Shown: one piece after another, positions 1 to 6,553 of the stretch
Position numbering within the stretch: position 1 is the first letter of the stretch
How the letters are laid out: the number at the start of each line of letters is the position of its first letter
Assembly: GCA_050250815.1 (NCBI GenBank)
Contig: JBFWNY010000067.1
Coordinates: 1 to 6,751, forward strand
DNA from: JAEUMD01 sp050250815
Lineage (GTDB): Bacteria; Pseudomonadota; Alphaproteobacteria; Rhizobiales; Hyphomicrobiaceae
Length of the DNA stretch: 6,751 nucleotides
Reading direction: 5' to 3'
Translations under genes and position numbers: made by a program
Notes under the pieces: generated by a model
The model's input: the letters and a program-made list of their open reading frames with translations, nothing else
Databases searched by the model: none
Told to the model about the DNA's origin: nothing

Positions 1-1703
1 AGATCGTCGGGGTGTGCGCCGCGACCCATCGACTCGCCGTGCGTGGAGAAGATCAGCGTCTCGATGTCGCCCATGCCCGCGCGTTCGAGCATCTCGGCAA
101 GTGCGAAATGCAGCCGCTCGATGGCAAGCGTCGCCGATATCTGGCCGATGAAGCGGCCGGCATCTGAGAAGCCCGTCTGCAGGCTCATGCGCCCCCGCCC
201 GCGCACATAGTCGCGGTAGGCCTTCTCCTCCAGCAGCCGCTCGAGCAGCCGCGGGCCTCCATCCAGGCCCTCCGGCGTCTCGAACAGGGGCGAAATGTCG
301 ACGATGTCGGACACGCCGAACAGCTTGGCGAAGAACACGGCGATGAGGACGGTCGCCGGCGATTCACACTCCGCGATCAGGAACCGGATCGGCGTGTCCG
401 CATCGACATGCTTCTTGATCTGCGCGATGAGCGCGAACTGCCTGATGGCCGTCGCCGTCTCGAGTTGCAGGGTCTGAAAGTTCACTGTCTCGCGCTGTGC
501 GGCAGCGATCATCTCGACGATGCGCCGCAGCGACTGGTCCTCCGACAGATTGCGCGTCCACGGCTCGTGCACAAAGGCGCGGAAGGCGTTGTGTAGCTGC
601 GTGGCGTTGATGCGCACATGGATATGGGCGGTCCCCAGGCCCGTCGCGTCGATAAGGCCGTTGAGCGCTGCGAGCTGCCGCTTCATCTGCGGCGCCGACA
701 CCTGGGCGACCATCTCGTCGATGAGGCTAGTGATTGGCTTCGTTGAAGTCAGATTGTAGCTGTCGCCGCGCGTGATGATGTTGGCGGCCCCGGCCAGCGC
801 ACCCCCACCCTCGACCGCATTCTTGAGGCCCTTGACCTGCTCATCGACTGCGGCGATGCCCAGATCGAGCTTGCCCGTGATCTGGCGCGCCACTCGCATG
901 ATGCCCTCCTCGTCGGAGATGCGGTGGCGTATCGACAGAAACCGCTCGCGAATGTCGGTCAGGGCGGCGCGCTTCTCCTCGAGCTTGAGGATGAAGGACT
1001 TGCTCCACAGAATGTCTGTTCGCCCGTCGAGATCGTAGCCGACCCAGCTCGCAATCGTCGCGAGCCGCGGTCGTATAGCGTAGGCCCGATCGCCGAAGCG
1101 CTGCGCGGCCACACTGAAGAAGCTGTTCAGCAGATCGAGATAGGCCGACCGGAGATTACGCACCGCTTCCTGCGCGCGCGCATGCTCATAACCCAGATCG
1201 ATGGCGTCATCGGGCCGGTGCCGCGTGCCCAAGCGGCCCTCGTCGGGGCCCTCGCCATTGGTGGCGATCTCGACCATGCGACGCGTCAGGCTGTCGGAGA
1301 GGCCGAACGTCGGATGCGCGGTAAGAACGATGCCGTTGCGGGCGCGTGTGAAGCGCTCGGAGAACTGCGCGAGGGCCGTCTCGTCGTCGGCGTCTGACGA
1401 AATCCTGGACTCCACGAAAGTCTGGAACTCGCGCAACGTCTGCATGTGCTCGACGTAGCCGACGCGTTCGCGAAGACGCCGCGCACGCTCGATGCAGGCG
1501 CTGTCCATCAGCCGGTTGGCGAGCGCTCGAATGTCGTCCAGTGAAAGCTCGCCTGCTTCGAGCTTGCGTGACATGTCGAAGGCGATGCTCACGATCGGGT
1601 TGAGCTGCGGCGTGTCCGGCACAAGTGTGCGCAGGCGGCGCAACTCCCTGGCCAGCTCGCGCTCGTCGAGCCCACCTGCTGCTACCGGTATGGTGTGCTC
1701 CAT
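1..1703 (-). CDS. ppc: Phosphoenolpyruvate carboxylase, N-terminal 567 codons (truncated by window edge)
   Basis: In the serine cycle this cytoplasmic enzyme makes oxaloacetate from phosphoenolpyruvate and bicarbonate, with Mg2+. The frame is open from ATG at 1703 to base 1, giving 567 codons plus two bases; bacterial PEPCs run about 880-930 residues, so roughly a third is missing. An in-frame TGA at 1707-1709 rules out an earlier start, and a GGAGA ribosome binding site (1711-1715) lies 7 bases upstream. Visible family marks are VLTAHPT with catalytic-type His130, SWVGYDLDG around 219-227 (usual form SWMGGDRDG), PLFET with metal-ligand-type Glu475, GFSD with Asp514, and THGESMGRG around 554-562. 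Two motifs differ from the classical enzyme: GYSDSxKDAG is GFSDAGRFIG, and FHGRGG is STHGES, while the following GRG is kept. This suggests a divergent PEPC clade. It follows mtkB in the same direction after 192 bases. The family call rests on the motifs plus the mtkAB/mcl context. Confidence 0.9.
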   Translation of the reverse strand, partial: MEHTIPVAAGGLDERELARELRRLRTLVPDTPQLNPIVSIAFDMSRKLEAGELSLDDIRALANRLMDSACIERARRLRERVGYVEHMQTLREFQTFVESRISSDADDETALAQFSERFTRARNGIVLTAHPTFGLSDSLTRRMVEIATNGEGPDEGRLGTRHRPDDAIDLGYEHARAQEAVRNLRSAYLDLLNSFFSVAAQRFGDRAYAIRPRLATIASWVGYDLDGRTDILWSKSFILKLEEKRAALTDIRERFLSIRHRISDEEGIMRVARQITGKLDLGIAAVDEQVKGLKNAVEGGGALAGAANIITRGDSYNLTSTKPITSLIDEMVAQVSAPQMKRQLAALNGLIDATGLGTAHIHVRINATQLHNAFRAFVHEPWTRNLSEDQSLRRIVEMIAAAQRETVNFQTLQLETATAIRQFALIAQIKKHVDADTPIRFLIAECESPATVLIAVFFAKLFGVSDIVDISPLFETPEGLDGGPRLLERLLEEKAYRDYVRGRGRMSLQTGFSDAGRFIGQISATLAIERLHFALAEMLERAGMGDIETLIFSTHGESMGRGAHPDD

Positions 1704-1804
1704 GGCTCAATCTCCGCTGGGTTGTCGATGGGGCGTGCCGCAATCACCGGGCCGCATGATGCTGCGTCGCTGCGCTCCTGAGCAGGCGCACGGCAGGATC
1801 AATC

Positions 1805-1829
1805 GCTCCGGGGCACGAGGCCCCGGAGC
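1805..1829 (-). repeat. Perfect 10-bp inverted repeat (hairpin) between mtkB and ppc
   Basis: The arms GCTCCGGGGC (1805-1814) and GCCCCGGAGC (1820-1829) are perfect reverse complements around a 5-base loop. The RNA from the operon strand would form a very stable stem. It is followed by GATTGATCC rather than a U-tract, so attenuation, RNA processing or 3'-end protection of upstream mRNA is more likely than simple termination. The role is inferred. Confidence 0.6.
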
Positions 1830-1859
1830 AGTTGGGGCGACCGCTAGGGTCGGCCCTTC

Positions 1860-1885
1860 GCGCTCCGCCATCGGCGGTGAAGCGC
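1860..1885 (-). repeat. Interrupted hairpin just downstream of mtkB
   Basis: GCGCT-CCGCC (1860-1869) pairs with GGCGG (1873-1877) and AGCGC (1881-1885) across a 3-base loop, with a 3-base bulge (1878-1880). On the transcribed strand it begins 10 bases after the mtkB stop codon. There is no T-tract, so I do not call it a terminator. Confidence 0.4.
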
Positions 1886-1895
1886 GCCGGGTCGC

Positions 1896-2795
1896 TCAAG
1901 CGACCTTCTTAAGTGTGCTGACGACCTTGGCCATGGTCGCGCCCATGTCGGCAGGCGTCGGGCAAATCGTGACGCCGGCGGCGCGCAGGATCTCGACTTT
2001 CTCCGCCGCCGACTCGCCGAACGCCGAAACGATTGCACCCGCGTGGCCCATGCGACGCCCCTTCGGAGCCGACAGGCCCGCGATATAGGCCGCGACCGGC
2101 TTTGACATCCGCTCCTTCGCGTACTGCGCGGCCTCGGCCTCCTGCGGACCGCCAATCTCACCGATCATGAGCACGGCGTCGGTCTCCGGGTCCTTCTCGA
2201 AGTCCTCAAGGATGTCGCGGAAGGACGAACCGTTGATCGGATCGCCGCCGATGCCGACGCTGGTCGAGACACCGATGCCCAGAGCCTTCATCTGCGAGGC
2301 CGCCTCGTAGCCGAGCGTGCCCGAACGGCCGATGATGCCGACACGACCCTGCATGTAGATGTGGCCGGGCATGATGCCGAGCATCGCGCGACCTGGGCTG
2401 ATGGTACCGGCGCAGTTGGGGCCGGTGAGCCGCATGCGCGCTTCCTTCTTGTAGCGGCGCATGTAGCGCTTCACGCGGATCATGTCCTGCGCCGGAATGC
2501 CGTCGGTGATGCACACGCAGTATTTGATGCCGGCGTCCGCCGCTTCCATGATCGCATCGGCTGCGAACGGCGGCGGCACGAAGACGATGGAGGCTTCCGC
2601 ACCGGTCTCTTCGACCGCACCCTTCACCGTATTGAAGACGGGCCGGCCGAGGTGTGTGGAGCCACCCTTGCCGGGCGTCACACCGCCCACCACGTTGGAG
2701 CCGTAGTCGATCATCTCCTGGGCATGGAACGTACCGATGCGGCCAGTAAAGCCCTGGATAAGGATAGGCGTGTTCTCGTTGATGTAGATTGCCAT
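1896..2795 (-). CDS. mtkB: Malate-CoA ligase (malate thiokinase) alpha subunit
   Basis: This is the alpha (CoA-binding) subunit of the ATP-dependent ligase that turns malate and CoA into malyl-CoA. The 299-residue protein has the size and layout of the succinyl-CoA synthetase alpha family. An N-terminal CoA-binding Rossmann domain starts at ILIQGFTGRIG (11-21), with GGVTPGKGG at 37-45. TGPNCAGTISPG (124-135) and IIGRSGTLGYE (154-164) belong to the ligase domain. GRRMGHAGAIV carries His251, the expected phosphohistidine. The ATG at 2795 has a GGGAGGA ribosome binding site (2804-2810) 8 bases upstream. It begins 18 bases after the mtkA stop, as expected for two subunits made in equal amounts. 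Sequence alone does not separate MtkB firmly from SucD; the neighbouring mcl, sgaA and ppc decide for malate thiokinase. Confidence 0.93.
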   Translation of the reverse strand: MAIYINENTPILIQGFTGRIGTFHAQEMIDYGSNVVGGVTPGKGGSTHLGRPVFNTVKGAVEETGAEASIVFVPPPFAADAIMEAADAGIKYCVCITDGIPAQDMIRVKRYMRRYKKEARMRLTGPNCAGTISPGRAMLGIMPGHIYMQGRVGIIGRSGTLGYEAASQMKALGIGVSTSVGIGGDPINGSSFRDILEDFEKDPETDAVLMIGEIGGPQEAEAAQYAKERMSKPVAAYIAGLSAPKGRRMGHAGAIVSAFGESAAEKVEILRAAGVTICPTPADMGATMAKVVSTLKKVA

Positions 2796-2813
2796 TGGTC
2801 CGATCCTCCCTGG

Positions 2814-3992
2814 TCAGGCTGCAGCGGCGTTGGTCTTGGCGGCGGAGACCGCTCTTTCGGCGGCCTCCCGCAGCGTCTCGGCAGTGATGATAGGCAGGTT
2901 CGCCTGCTCGAGAATCTTGCGGCCTTCCTCGACGTTCGTGCCGGCCAGGCGGACGACGACGGGCAGCTTGATCTCAAGATCGCGGATTGCCTCGACGACG
3001 CCCTTGGCGACCCAGTCGCAGCGGTTGATACCGGCGAACACGTTGACGAGCAGCGCTTTGACGTTCTTGTCCTTGAGTACCGCGCGGAACGACTTCTGGA
3101 CGCGCTCGGGGCTCGCGCCGCCGCCGATGTCGAGGAAGTTAGCCGGCTCTCCGCCGGCCAGCTTGATCATGTCGAGCGTCGCCATGGCGAGGCCCGCGCC
3201 GTTCACGACGCAACCGATGTCGCCATCGAGCCCGACGTAGGAGAGACCGCGGTCGGAGGCGTAGGTTTCGCGCGGATCCTCCTGGCTCTTGTCGCGCAGC
3301 TCGGAGATCTGCGGCCGGCGGAACAGTGCGTTCTCGTCGAAGCTCATCTTGGCGTCGAGCGCCAGGACATTGCGATCCTTGGTGATGACCAGCGGATTGA
3401 TCTCCACCATCGTGGCGTCGAGATCGCGGAAGGCGCGATAGGCACTCATGATGATGCGCTCCAGGCGCTGCACGAGCTCGGGCTCGATACCGAGTCCGAA
3501 GGCAACCTCGCGCGCCTGGAAGGCCTGCATACCGACGGCCGGGTCGACGGTCACACGCAGGATGGAGTCGGGCTCGCTCTTGGAAATCTCCTCGATGTCC
3601 ATGCCGCCCGCTGCCGAGGCGACGACCACGATGCGCTCGGCAGCGCGGTCCATCACGAACGACAGGTAGAACTCCCGGTCGATGTCGGTTGCCTCTTCGA
3701 TGTAGAGGCGCGAGACGAGCTTGCCCTGCGGTCCAGTCTGCACAGTGGCAAGACGCTTGCCGAGCAGCGCGTCAGCGGCGTCCCACAGCTCGGTATCATT
3801 CCGGCAGAGCTTGATGCCGCCGGCCTTGCCGCGGGCTCCAGAATGAATCTGCGCCTTGACCGCCCAGCGCGAGCCGCCGATCTCGTTGGCCCGGTAGGTC
3901 GCCTGCTCGGGAGAGTAGGCGAGGCCGCCGCGCGGCACGGGCACACCGAATTTGGCGAGCAGCTCCTTGGCTTGATACTCGTGAATGTCCAT
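2814..3992 (-). CDS. mtkA: Malate-CoA ligase (malate thiokinase) beta subunit
   Basis: This is the beta subunit of malate-CoA ligase: it binds ATP and, with MtkB, forms malyl-CoA from malate in the serine cycle. The 392-residue protein matches the SucC-type layout. An ATP-grasp domain covers about 1-240, starting MDIHEYQAKELLAKFGVPVPRG, with WAVKAQIHSGARGKAGG at 43-59 and Mg-binding-type residues in MVEINPL (Asn199) and ALDAKMSFD (Asp213). A CoA-ligase domain follows, with VNGAGLAM (263-270), FLDIGGGAS (286-294), GINRCDWVAKG (321-331) and RLAGTNVEEG (348-357). I chose the ATG at 3992 over an in-frame TTG at 3998 because the AAGGAGG (4000-4006) lies 7 bases from the ATG but only 1 base from the TTG. 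The C-terminus is an Ala-rich tail. The SucC alternative is disfavoured by the serine-cycle neighbours. Confidence 0.94.
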   Translation of the reverse strand: MDIHEYQAKELLAKFGVPVPRGGLAYSPEQATYRANEIGGSRWAVKAQIHSGARGKAGGIKLCRNDTELWDAADALLGKRLATVQTGPQGKLVSRLYIEEATDIDREFYLSFVMDRAAERIVVVASAAGGMDIEEISKSEPDSILRVTVDPAVGMQAFQAREVAFGLGIEPELVQRLERIIMSAYRAFRDLDATMVEINPLVITKDRNVLALDAKMSFDENALFRRPQISELRDKSQEDPRETYASDRGLSYVGLDGDIGCVVNGAGLAMATLDMIKLAGGEPANFLDIGGGASPERVQKSFRAVLKDKNVKALLVNVFAGINRCDWVAKGVVEAIRDLEIKLPVVVRLAGTNVEEGRKILEQANLPIITAETLREAAERAVSAAKTNAAAA

Positions 3993-3999
3993 CTGCAAA

Positions 4000-4006
4000 C
4001 CTCCTT
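4000..4006 (-). promoter_or_regulatory. Strong ribosome binding site of mtkA
   Basis: The operon strand reads AAGGAGG here, a near-complete anti-16S match. It ends 7 bases before the ATG at 3992 and so fixes the mtkA start two codons downstream of the alternative TTG. A 5-bp hairpin lies just upstream. Confidence 0.85.
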
Positions 4007-4010
4007 GTGA

Positions 4011-4023
4011 GAGCGTTCCGCTC
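4011..4023 (-). repeat. Small hairpin upstream of the mtkA ribosome binding site
   Basis: GAGCG (4011-4015) and CGCTC (4019-4023) form a 5-bp stem with a 3-base loop, 4 bases upstream of the mtkA Shine-Dalgarno sequence. It is preceded by a purine-rich run (4029-4043). Short stems like this arise easily by chance in GC-rich DNA; a role in translation is possible but unproven. Confidence 0.25.
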
Positions 4024-4065
4024 GACTGTTCTTTTTCTTCTTCATGGATTCCGATGGTGGACCTC

Positions 4066-4079
4066 GGCCAAACGTGGCC
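4066..4079 (-). repeat. Small hairpin abutting the mcl stop codon
   Basis: GGCCA (4066-4070) pairs with TGGCC (4075-4079) across a 4-base loop. On the transcribed strand it starts immediately after the mcl TGA (4080-4082). No T-tract follows. It is weak alone, but it fits the pattern of hairpins after sgaA, mcl and mtkB. Confidence 0.3.
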
Positions 4080-5036
4080 TCAGCCCGCGCGACGCTTCTC
4101 CGACGCCGCGATCTGCTCGGACACGACGATGATGTTGCGCGCCATCTTCTCGGACGCCGCATCGATCATCTTGCCGTCGAGAGAAGCCGCACCCTTGCCC
4201 TGCGCCTCAGCCTCCTTCAGCGCAGCGATGATGCGATGCGCCTTGTCGACTTCTGCCGGCAGCGGCGAGAACACCGCGTTGGCGAGCTCGATCTGCGAGG
4301 GATGGATCGCCCACTTGCCTTCGACGCCGAGCGCCGCAGCACGCTTGGCACCGGCCGTGTAGCCGTCCGGATCGGAGAAGTCGCCGAACGGTCCGTCGAT
4401 GGGGCGCAAGCCGAAGGCACGGCAGGCCACCGTCATGCGCGACAGCGCGAAGTGCCACTGATCGCCCGGATAGTCGGGATTGAGGCCGCCGATCACCGTG
4501 GTGCGCGCCTTGTTGAAGGCCGCGTAGTCGGCAACGCCGAAGTGCATCGCTTCCAGCCGGCTCGGTGCCGCCGCAATCGCCTCGACATTGGCCATGCCCA
4601 GCGGCGTCTCGATCAGTGCCTCGGTGCCGACGCGATTGGTCAGCCCCTTGGCCACCTCGATCTGGCTGACGATGCACTCGACCGTATAGACGTCGGCAGG
4701 CGTGCCGACCTTGGGAATGAGGATCGTGTCCAGTTTGGCGCCGGCCTGCTCCATGATGTCGACGACGTCGCGATACATGTAATGCGTGTCGAGTCCGTTG
4801 ATGCGAACCGACACCGTCTTGCCGGCACCCTTCCAATCGAGATCGTTAAGGGCCTGGATGATGTTCTTGCGCGCCTGCTCCTTGTCCGGCGGCGCCACCG
4901 CGTCCTCGCAATCGAGGAAGACGAAGTCGGCCGCGCTTTTGAAGGCACGATCGATCATGGTGGTATTCGAGCCGGGGCAGGCGAGCTCGGAGCGCTGAAG
5001 GCGCTGCTTGCGGAGAGGATAGAGTGTGAAGCTCAT
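4080..5036 (-). CDS. mcl: Malyl-CoA lyase
   Basis: It cleaves (S)-malyl-CoA to acetyl-CoA and glyoxylate, the step that releases the C2 product of the serine cycle and feeds glyoxylate to SgaA. The 318-residue protein is a member of the HpcH/HpaI and CitE-like TIM-barrel lyases and is close to the usual 310-325 residues. Near the N-terminus are RSELACPGSN (15-24) and FVFLDCEDAVAPPDK (38-52), typical of the family. VRIN (77-80) gives the CoA/substrate arginine, ALIETPLGM (140-148) supplies Glu143 and FGVAD (166-170) supplies Asp170, the expected Mg2+ ligands. GKWAIHPSQIE (240-250) is another family block. The ATG at 5036 has AGGAG (5043-5047) 6 bases upstream. Longer in-frame starts would run into sgaA and have no such site. 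A broader beta-methylmalyl-CoA lyase activity cannot be excluded from sequence. Confidence 0.94.
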   Translation of the reverse strand: MSFTLYPLRKQRLQRSELACPGSNTTMIDRAFKSAADFVFLDCEDAVAPPDKEQARKNIIQALNDLDWKGAGKTVSVRINGLDTHYMYRDVVDIMEQAGAKLDTILIPKVGTPADVYTVECIVSQIEVAKGLTNRVGTEALIETPLGMANVEAIAAAPSRLEAMHFGVADYAAFNKARTTVIGGLNPDYPGDQWHFALSRMTVACRAFGLRPIDGPFGDFSDPDGYTAGAKRAAALGVEGKWAIHPSQIELANAVFSPLPAEVDKAHRIIAALKEAEAQGKGAASLDGKMIDAASEKMARNIIVVSEQIAASEKRRAG

Positions 5037-5154
5037 GGCATGCTCCTGAAGGCGCAATCGGCGCCGGATGCAATGGGGGCGGGCGCGGCCCTCGGGCCTC
5101 GCGCACAGCGCCACATCTGGGGAAAGGGTGGCGCGTCTGCGCCACCCGCCGGCA
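5037..5154 (-). other. sgaA-mcl intergenic region (118 bases)
   Basis: No gene is visible. Besides the strong hairpin at 5126-5147, two weaker GC-rich stems can form: GGCGC/GCGCC at 5051-5065, close to the mcl ribosome binding site, and GCGCG-GCC pairing with GGC-CGCGC at 5083-5104 with a 2-base bulge. The mcl Shine-Dalgarno AGGAG is at 5043-5047. Confidence 0.45.
5126..5147 (-). repeat. Perfect 9-bp hairpin directly after sgaA
   Basis: GGGTGGCGC (5126-5134) and GCGCCACCC (5139-5147) are perfect reverse complements with a 4-base loop. On the transcribed strand the stem starts 7 bases after the sgaA TGA and is followed by TTTCCCC. That T-run is too short for a confident intrinsic terminator. 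It could act as a leaky terminator or as a 3' stabiliser of sgaA mRNA. Confidence 0.6.
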
Positions 5155-6375
5155 TCAGGCCGCCTTTTTGGCAGAGGGGCCGCTGGCCGCGGTCGCCGAC
5201 TTGGTCGCCGTGGAGCGGAAGTACTCCGCCGCAGCACCCGTGCCCGAACCGGCCTTGATCTTGACGCCGCAGTCCAGCAACGCCATCTCGACCGCGAAGA
5301 GCACACCGCCGATCATGAACTCGTCGAGTGCGCCAAGGTGGCCGATGCGGAACACCTTACCCGCCACCTTGTTGAGGCCGGTCCCCAGTGACGTGTTGTA
5401 TCGGTAATAGGCGGTCTTCAGCACGTTGGTGGAGTCGATGCCCTCGGGTACGAGGATCGCGCTAACCGTATCGGAATGCCACTTGGGCTCCTTCGCGCAG
5501 AGCTTGAGGCCCCAGGCATCGACGGCCTTGCGCACGCCAGTGGCGAGACGGGTGTGTCGCGCAAAGATGTTCTCCAGGCCCTCATCGGCGATGAGGTCAA
5601 GAGAGGCGCGCAGTCCCCGAATGAGCTGGGTAGCCGGCGTATAGGGGAAGTAGCCCAGATCGTTCGTCTTGATCATGTCCTCGAACGAGAAGAAGCAGCG
5701 GTTCATCCGCCCGTTCATGTTCTTGTTTGCGTCGAGCGCTTTCTGGCTGACTGCGAGAATGCCCAGACCCGTCGGCAGCATGAAGCCTTTCTGCGAGCCC
5801 GACACGCAGCAATCGACGCCCCACTCGCCCATACGCATGTCGAGCGAGCCCACCGATGACACGCCGTCGACCATCAGCAGGGCCGGGTGCTTGGCCGCGT
5901 CGAGCGCCTTGCGCACGCCGGCGATATCGCTTGAGACGCCGGTCGCAGTCTCGTTATGCGTTGCAAACACCGCCTTGATCTCGTGCGCCGTGTCCTTGGC
6001 AAGGATATCGGCATACTTCTCGAGCGGTACGCCCGTGCCCCACTCCTCGTCGCACAGCACGACCTTGAGCCCGAGCCGCTCGGCCATATCGACCCAGAGC
6101 AGCGAGAACTGCCCGAAGCGGCTCATGAGCACCTTGTCACCGCTGGCGAGCGTGTTCTGGATCGCCGATTCCCACGCGCCCGTTCCCGATGACGGGAAGA
6201 TGAAAACCCGGCCGTCCTTCATCTTGAAGACCTTCTTCAGGTCCTCGAAGATCGGCAGCGTGAACTTCGGAAACTCCGGAGAGCGCATGTCCTCCATCGG
6301 CAGGTTCATGGCCATGCGCACGCGCTCAGGAATGTTCGTCGGGCCCGGGATGAACAGGTGGGGCTGAACCGGCAT
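5155..6375 (-). CDS. sgaA: Serine-glyoxylate aminotransferase
   Basis: This PLP enzyme moves the amino group from serine to glyoxylate, giving hydroxypyruvate and glycine; it closes the serine cycle by using the glyoxylate released by Mcl. The 406-residue protein is a class V, fold-type I aminotransferase of about the usual length for methylotroph SGATs. It begins with HLFIPGPTNIPERV (6-19). SSGTGAWES (62-70) is the PLP-phosphate loop, LMVDGVSSVGS holds Asp170 for the pyridine nitrogen, SGSQKGFM holds Lys196 for the Schiff base, and FRIGHLG holds Arg343 for the substrate carboxylate. The ATG at 6375 has a full GGAGGAG (6381-6387) 5 bases upstream. An in-frame extension to 6564 adds 63 residues unlike the family and is rejected. 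The last 30 or so residues are Ala/Ser/Thr/Lys-rich and probably disordered. It appears to be the first gene of the block. Confidence 0.95.
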   Translation of the reverse strand: MPVQPHLFIPGPTNIPERVRMAMNLPMEDMRSPEFPKFTLPIFEDLKKVFKMKDGRVFIFPSSGTGAWESAIQNTLASGDKVLMSRFGQFSLLWVDMAERLGLKVVLCDEEWGTGVPLEKYADILAKDTAHEIKAVFATHNETATGVSSDIAGVRKALDAAKHPALLMVDGVSSVGSLDMRMGEWGVDCCVSGSQKGFMLPTGLGILAVSQKALDANKNMNGRMNRCFFSFEDMIKTNDLGYFPYTPATQLIRGLRASLDLIADEGLENIFARHTRLATGVRKAVDAWGLKLCAKEPKWHSDTVSAILVPEGIDSTNVLKTAYYRYNTSLGTGLNKVAGKVFRIGHLGALDEFMIGGVLFAVEMALLDCGVKIKAGSGTGAAAEYFRSTATKSATAASGPSAKKAA

Positions 6376-6380
6376 CGTGT

Positions 6381-6387
6381 CTCCTCC
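6381..6387 (-). promoter_or_regulatory. Ribosome binding site fixing the sgaA start
   Basis: The operon strand reads GGAGGAG, 5 bases before the ATG at 6375. It supports this start over the longer in-frame ATG at 6564, which would add non-homologous residues. Confidence 0.8.
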
Positions 6388-6441
6388 AAATGGCACGTCG
6401 TTTTTGTCTGGGTTGCTGCAGATCGACCCCGGCGGACCTAC

Positions 6442-6470
6442 GTAAAGCGCTAGCCGCCGTTTTCCGTCAG
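6442..6470 (-). promoter_or_regulatory. Tentative sgaA promoter (weak -35/-10 pair)
   Basis: The operon strand has CTGACG (6465-6470) and CTTTAC (6442-6447) separated by 17 bases. The -35 is a fair match to TTGAC-type boxes but the -10 is poor, as is common for activator-dependent promoters. Transcription would start near 6435, leaving about 60 bases of leader. Other pairs are possible. Confidence 0.2.
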
Positions 6471-6475
6471 TCGAT

Positions 6476-6487
6476 TTGCTTGAGCAA
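6476..6487. promoter_or_regulatory. TTGCT-TG-AGCAA palindrome, possible LysR-type regulator site
   Basis: The 12-base perfect palindrome TTGCTTGAGCAA is centred about 106 bases upstream of the sgaA start. With the preceding T (6475) it fits the loose LysR-type T-N11-A pattern, with dyad symmetry. It lies just upstream of the tentative -35. Assignment to a QscR-like regulator is inference from the gene context. Confidence 0.35.
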
Positions 6488-6553
6488 CCGAGGCTACTTT
6501 CGTGCGAATAGCCATCGGCCGCAACACCCGCCCGGCAGGAAAAGAAGGCCGAA

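Larger units (their letters stand above)
1704..1895 (-). other. mtkB-ppc intergenic region (192 bases)
   Basis: This is the longest gap inside the gene block. I see no credible small gene in it. It holds two GC-rich inverted repeats, annotated separately, and the ppc ribosome binding site. A weak 4-bp hairpin (1846-1857, AGGG/CCCT) lies between the two. No run of T follows any of the hairpins in the direction of transcription, so a classical intrinsic terminator is not supported. A separate ppc promoter or a processing site could lie here, but no clear -35/-10 pair stands out. Confidence 0.5.

Noticed and set aside
2361..4010. A 549-codon open frame on the plus strand, antisense to mtkB and mtkA
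   Set aside because: It lies opposite two clearly recognised genes and spans their junction, and its His/Asp/Arg/Leu-rich translation resembles no family. Such shadows are common in GC-rich coding DNA.
3653..4044. Small reading frame starting MKKKKNSRAERSHKE ahead of mtkA, a possible leader peptide
   Set aside because: It has only a weak ribosome binding site and runs out of frame deep into mtkA without stopping, so it does not behave like a leader peptide.
5126..5147. Intrinsic terminator after sgaA
   Set aside because: The stem is strong but only three T residues follow before CCCC, and co-directional pathway genes continue downstream. I kept it as a hairpin only.
4044..5258. A 404-codon open frame on the plus strand, antisense to mcl
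   Set aside because: It covers mcl and the end of sgaA, has arginine-rich low-complexity content and no recognisable domain. It is explained by codon bias of the opposite strand.
5037..5306. 90-residue N-terminal extension of malyl-CoA lyase
   Set aside because: It would overlap sgaA by about 150 bases and lacks family similarity; the ATG at 5036 has its own ribosome binding site.
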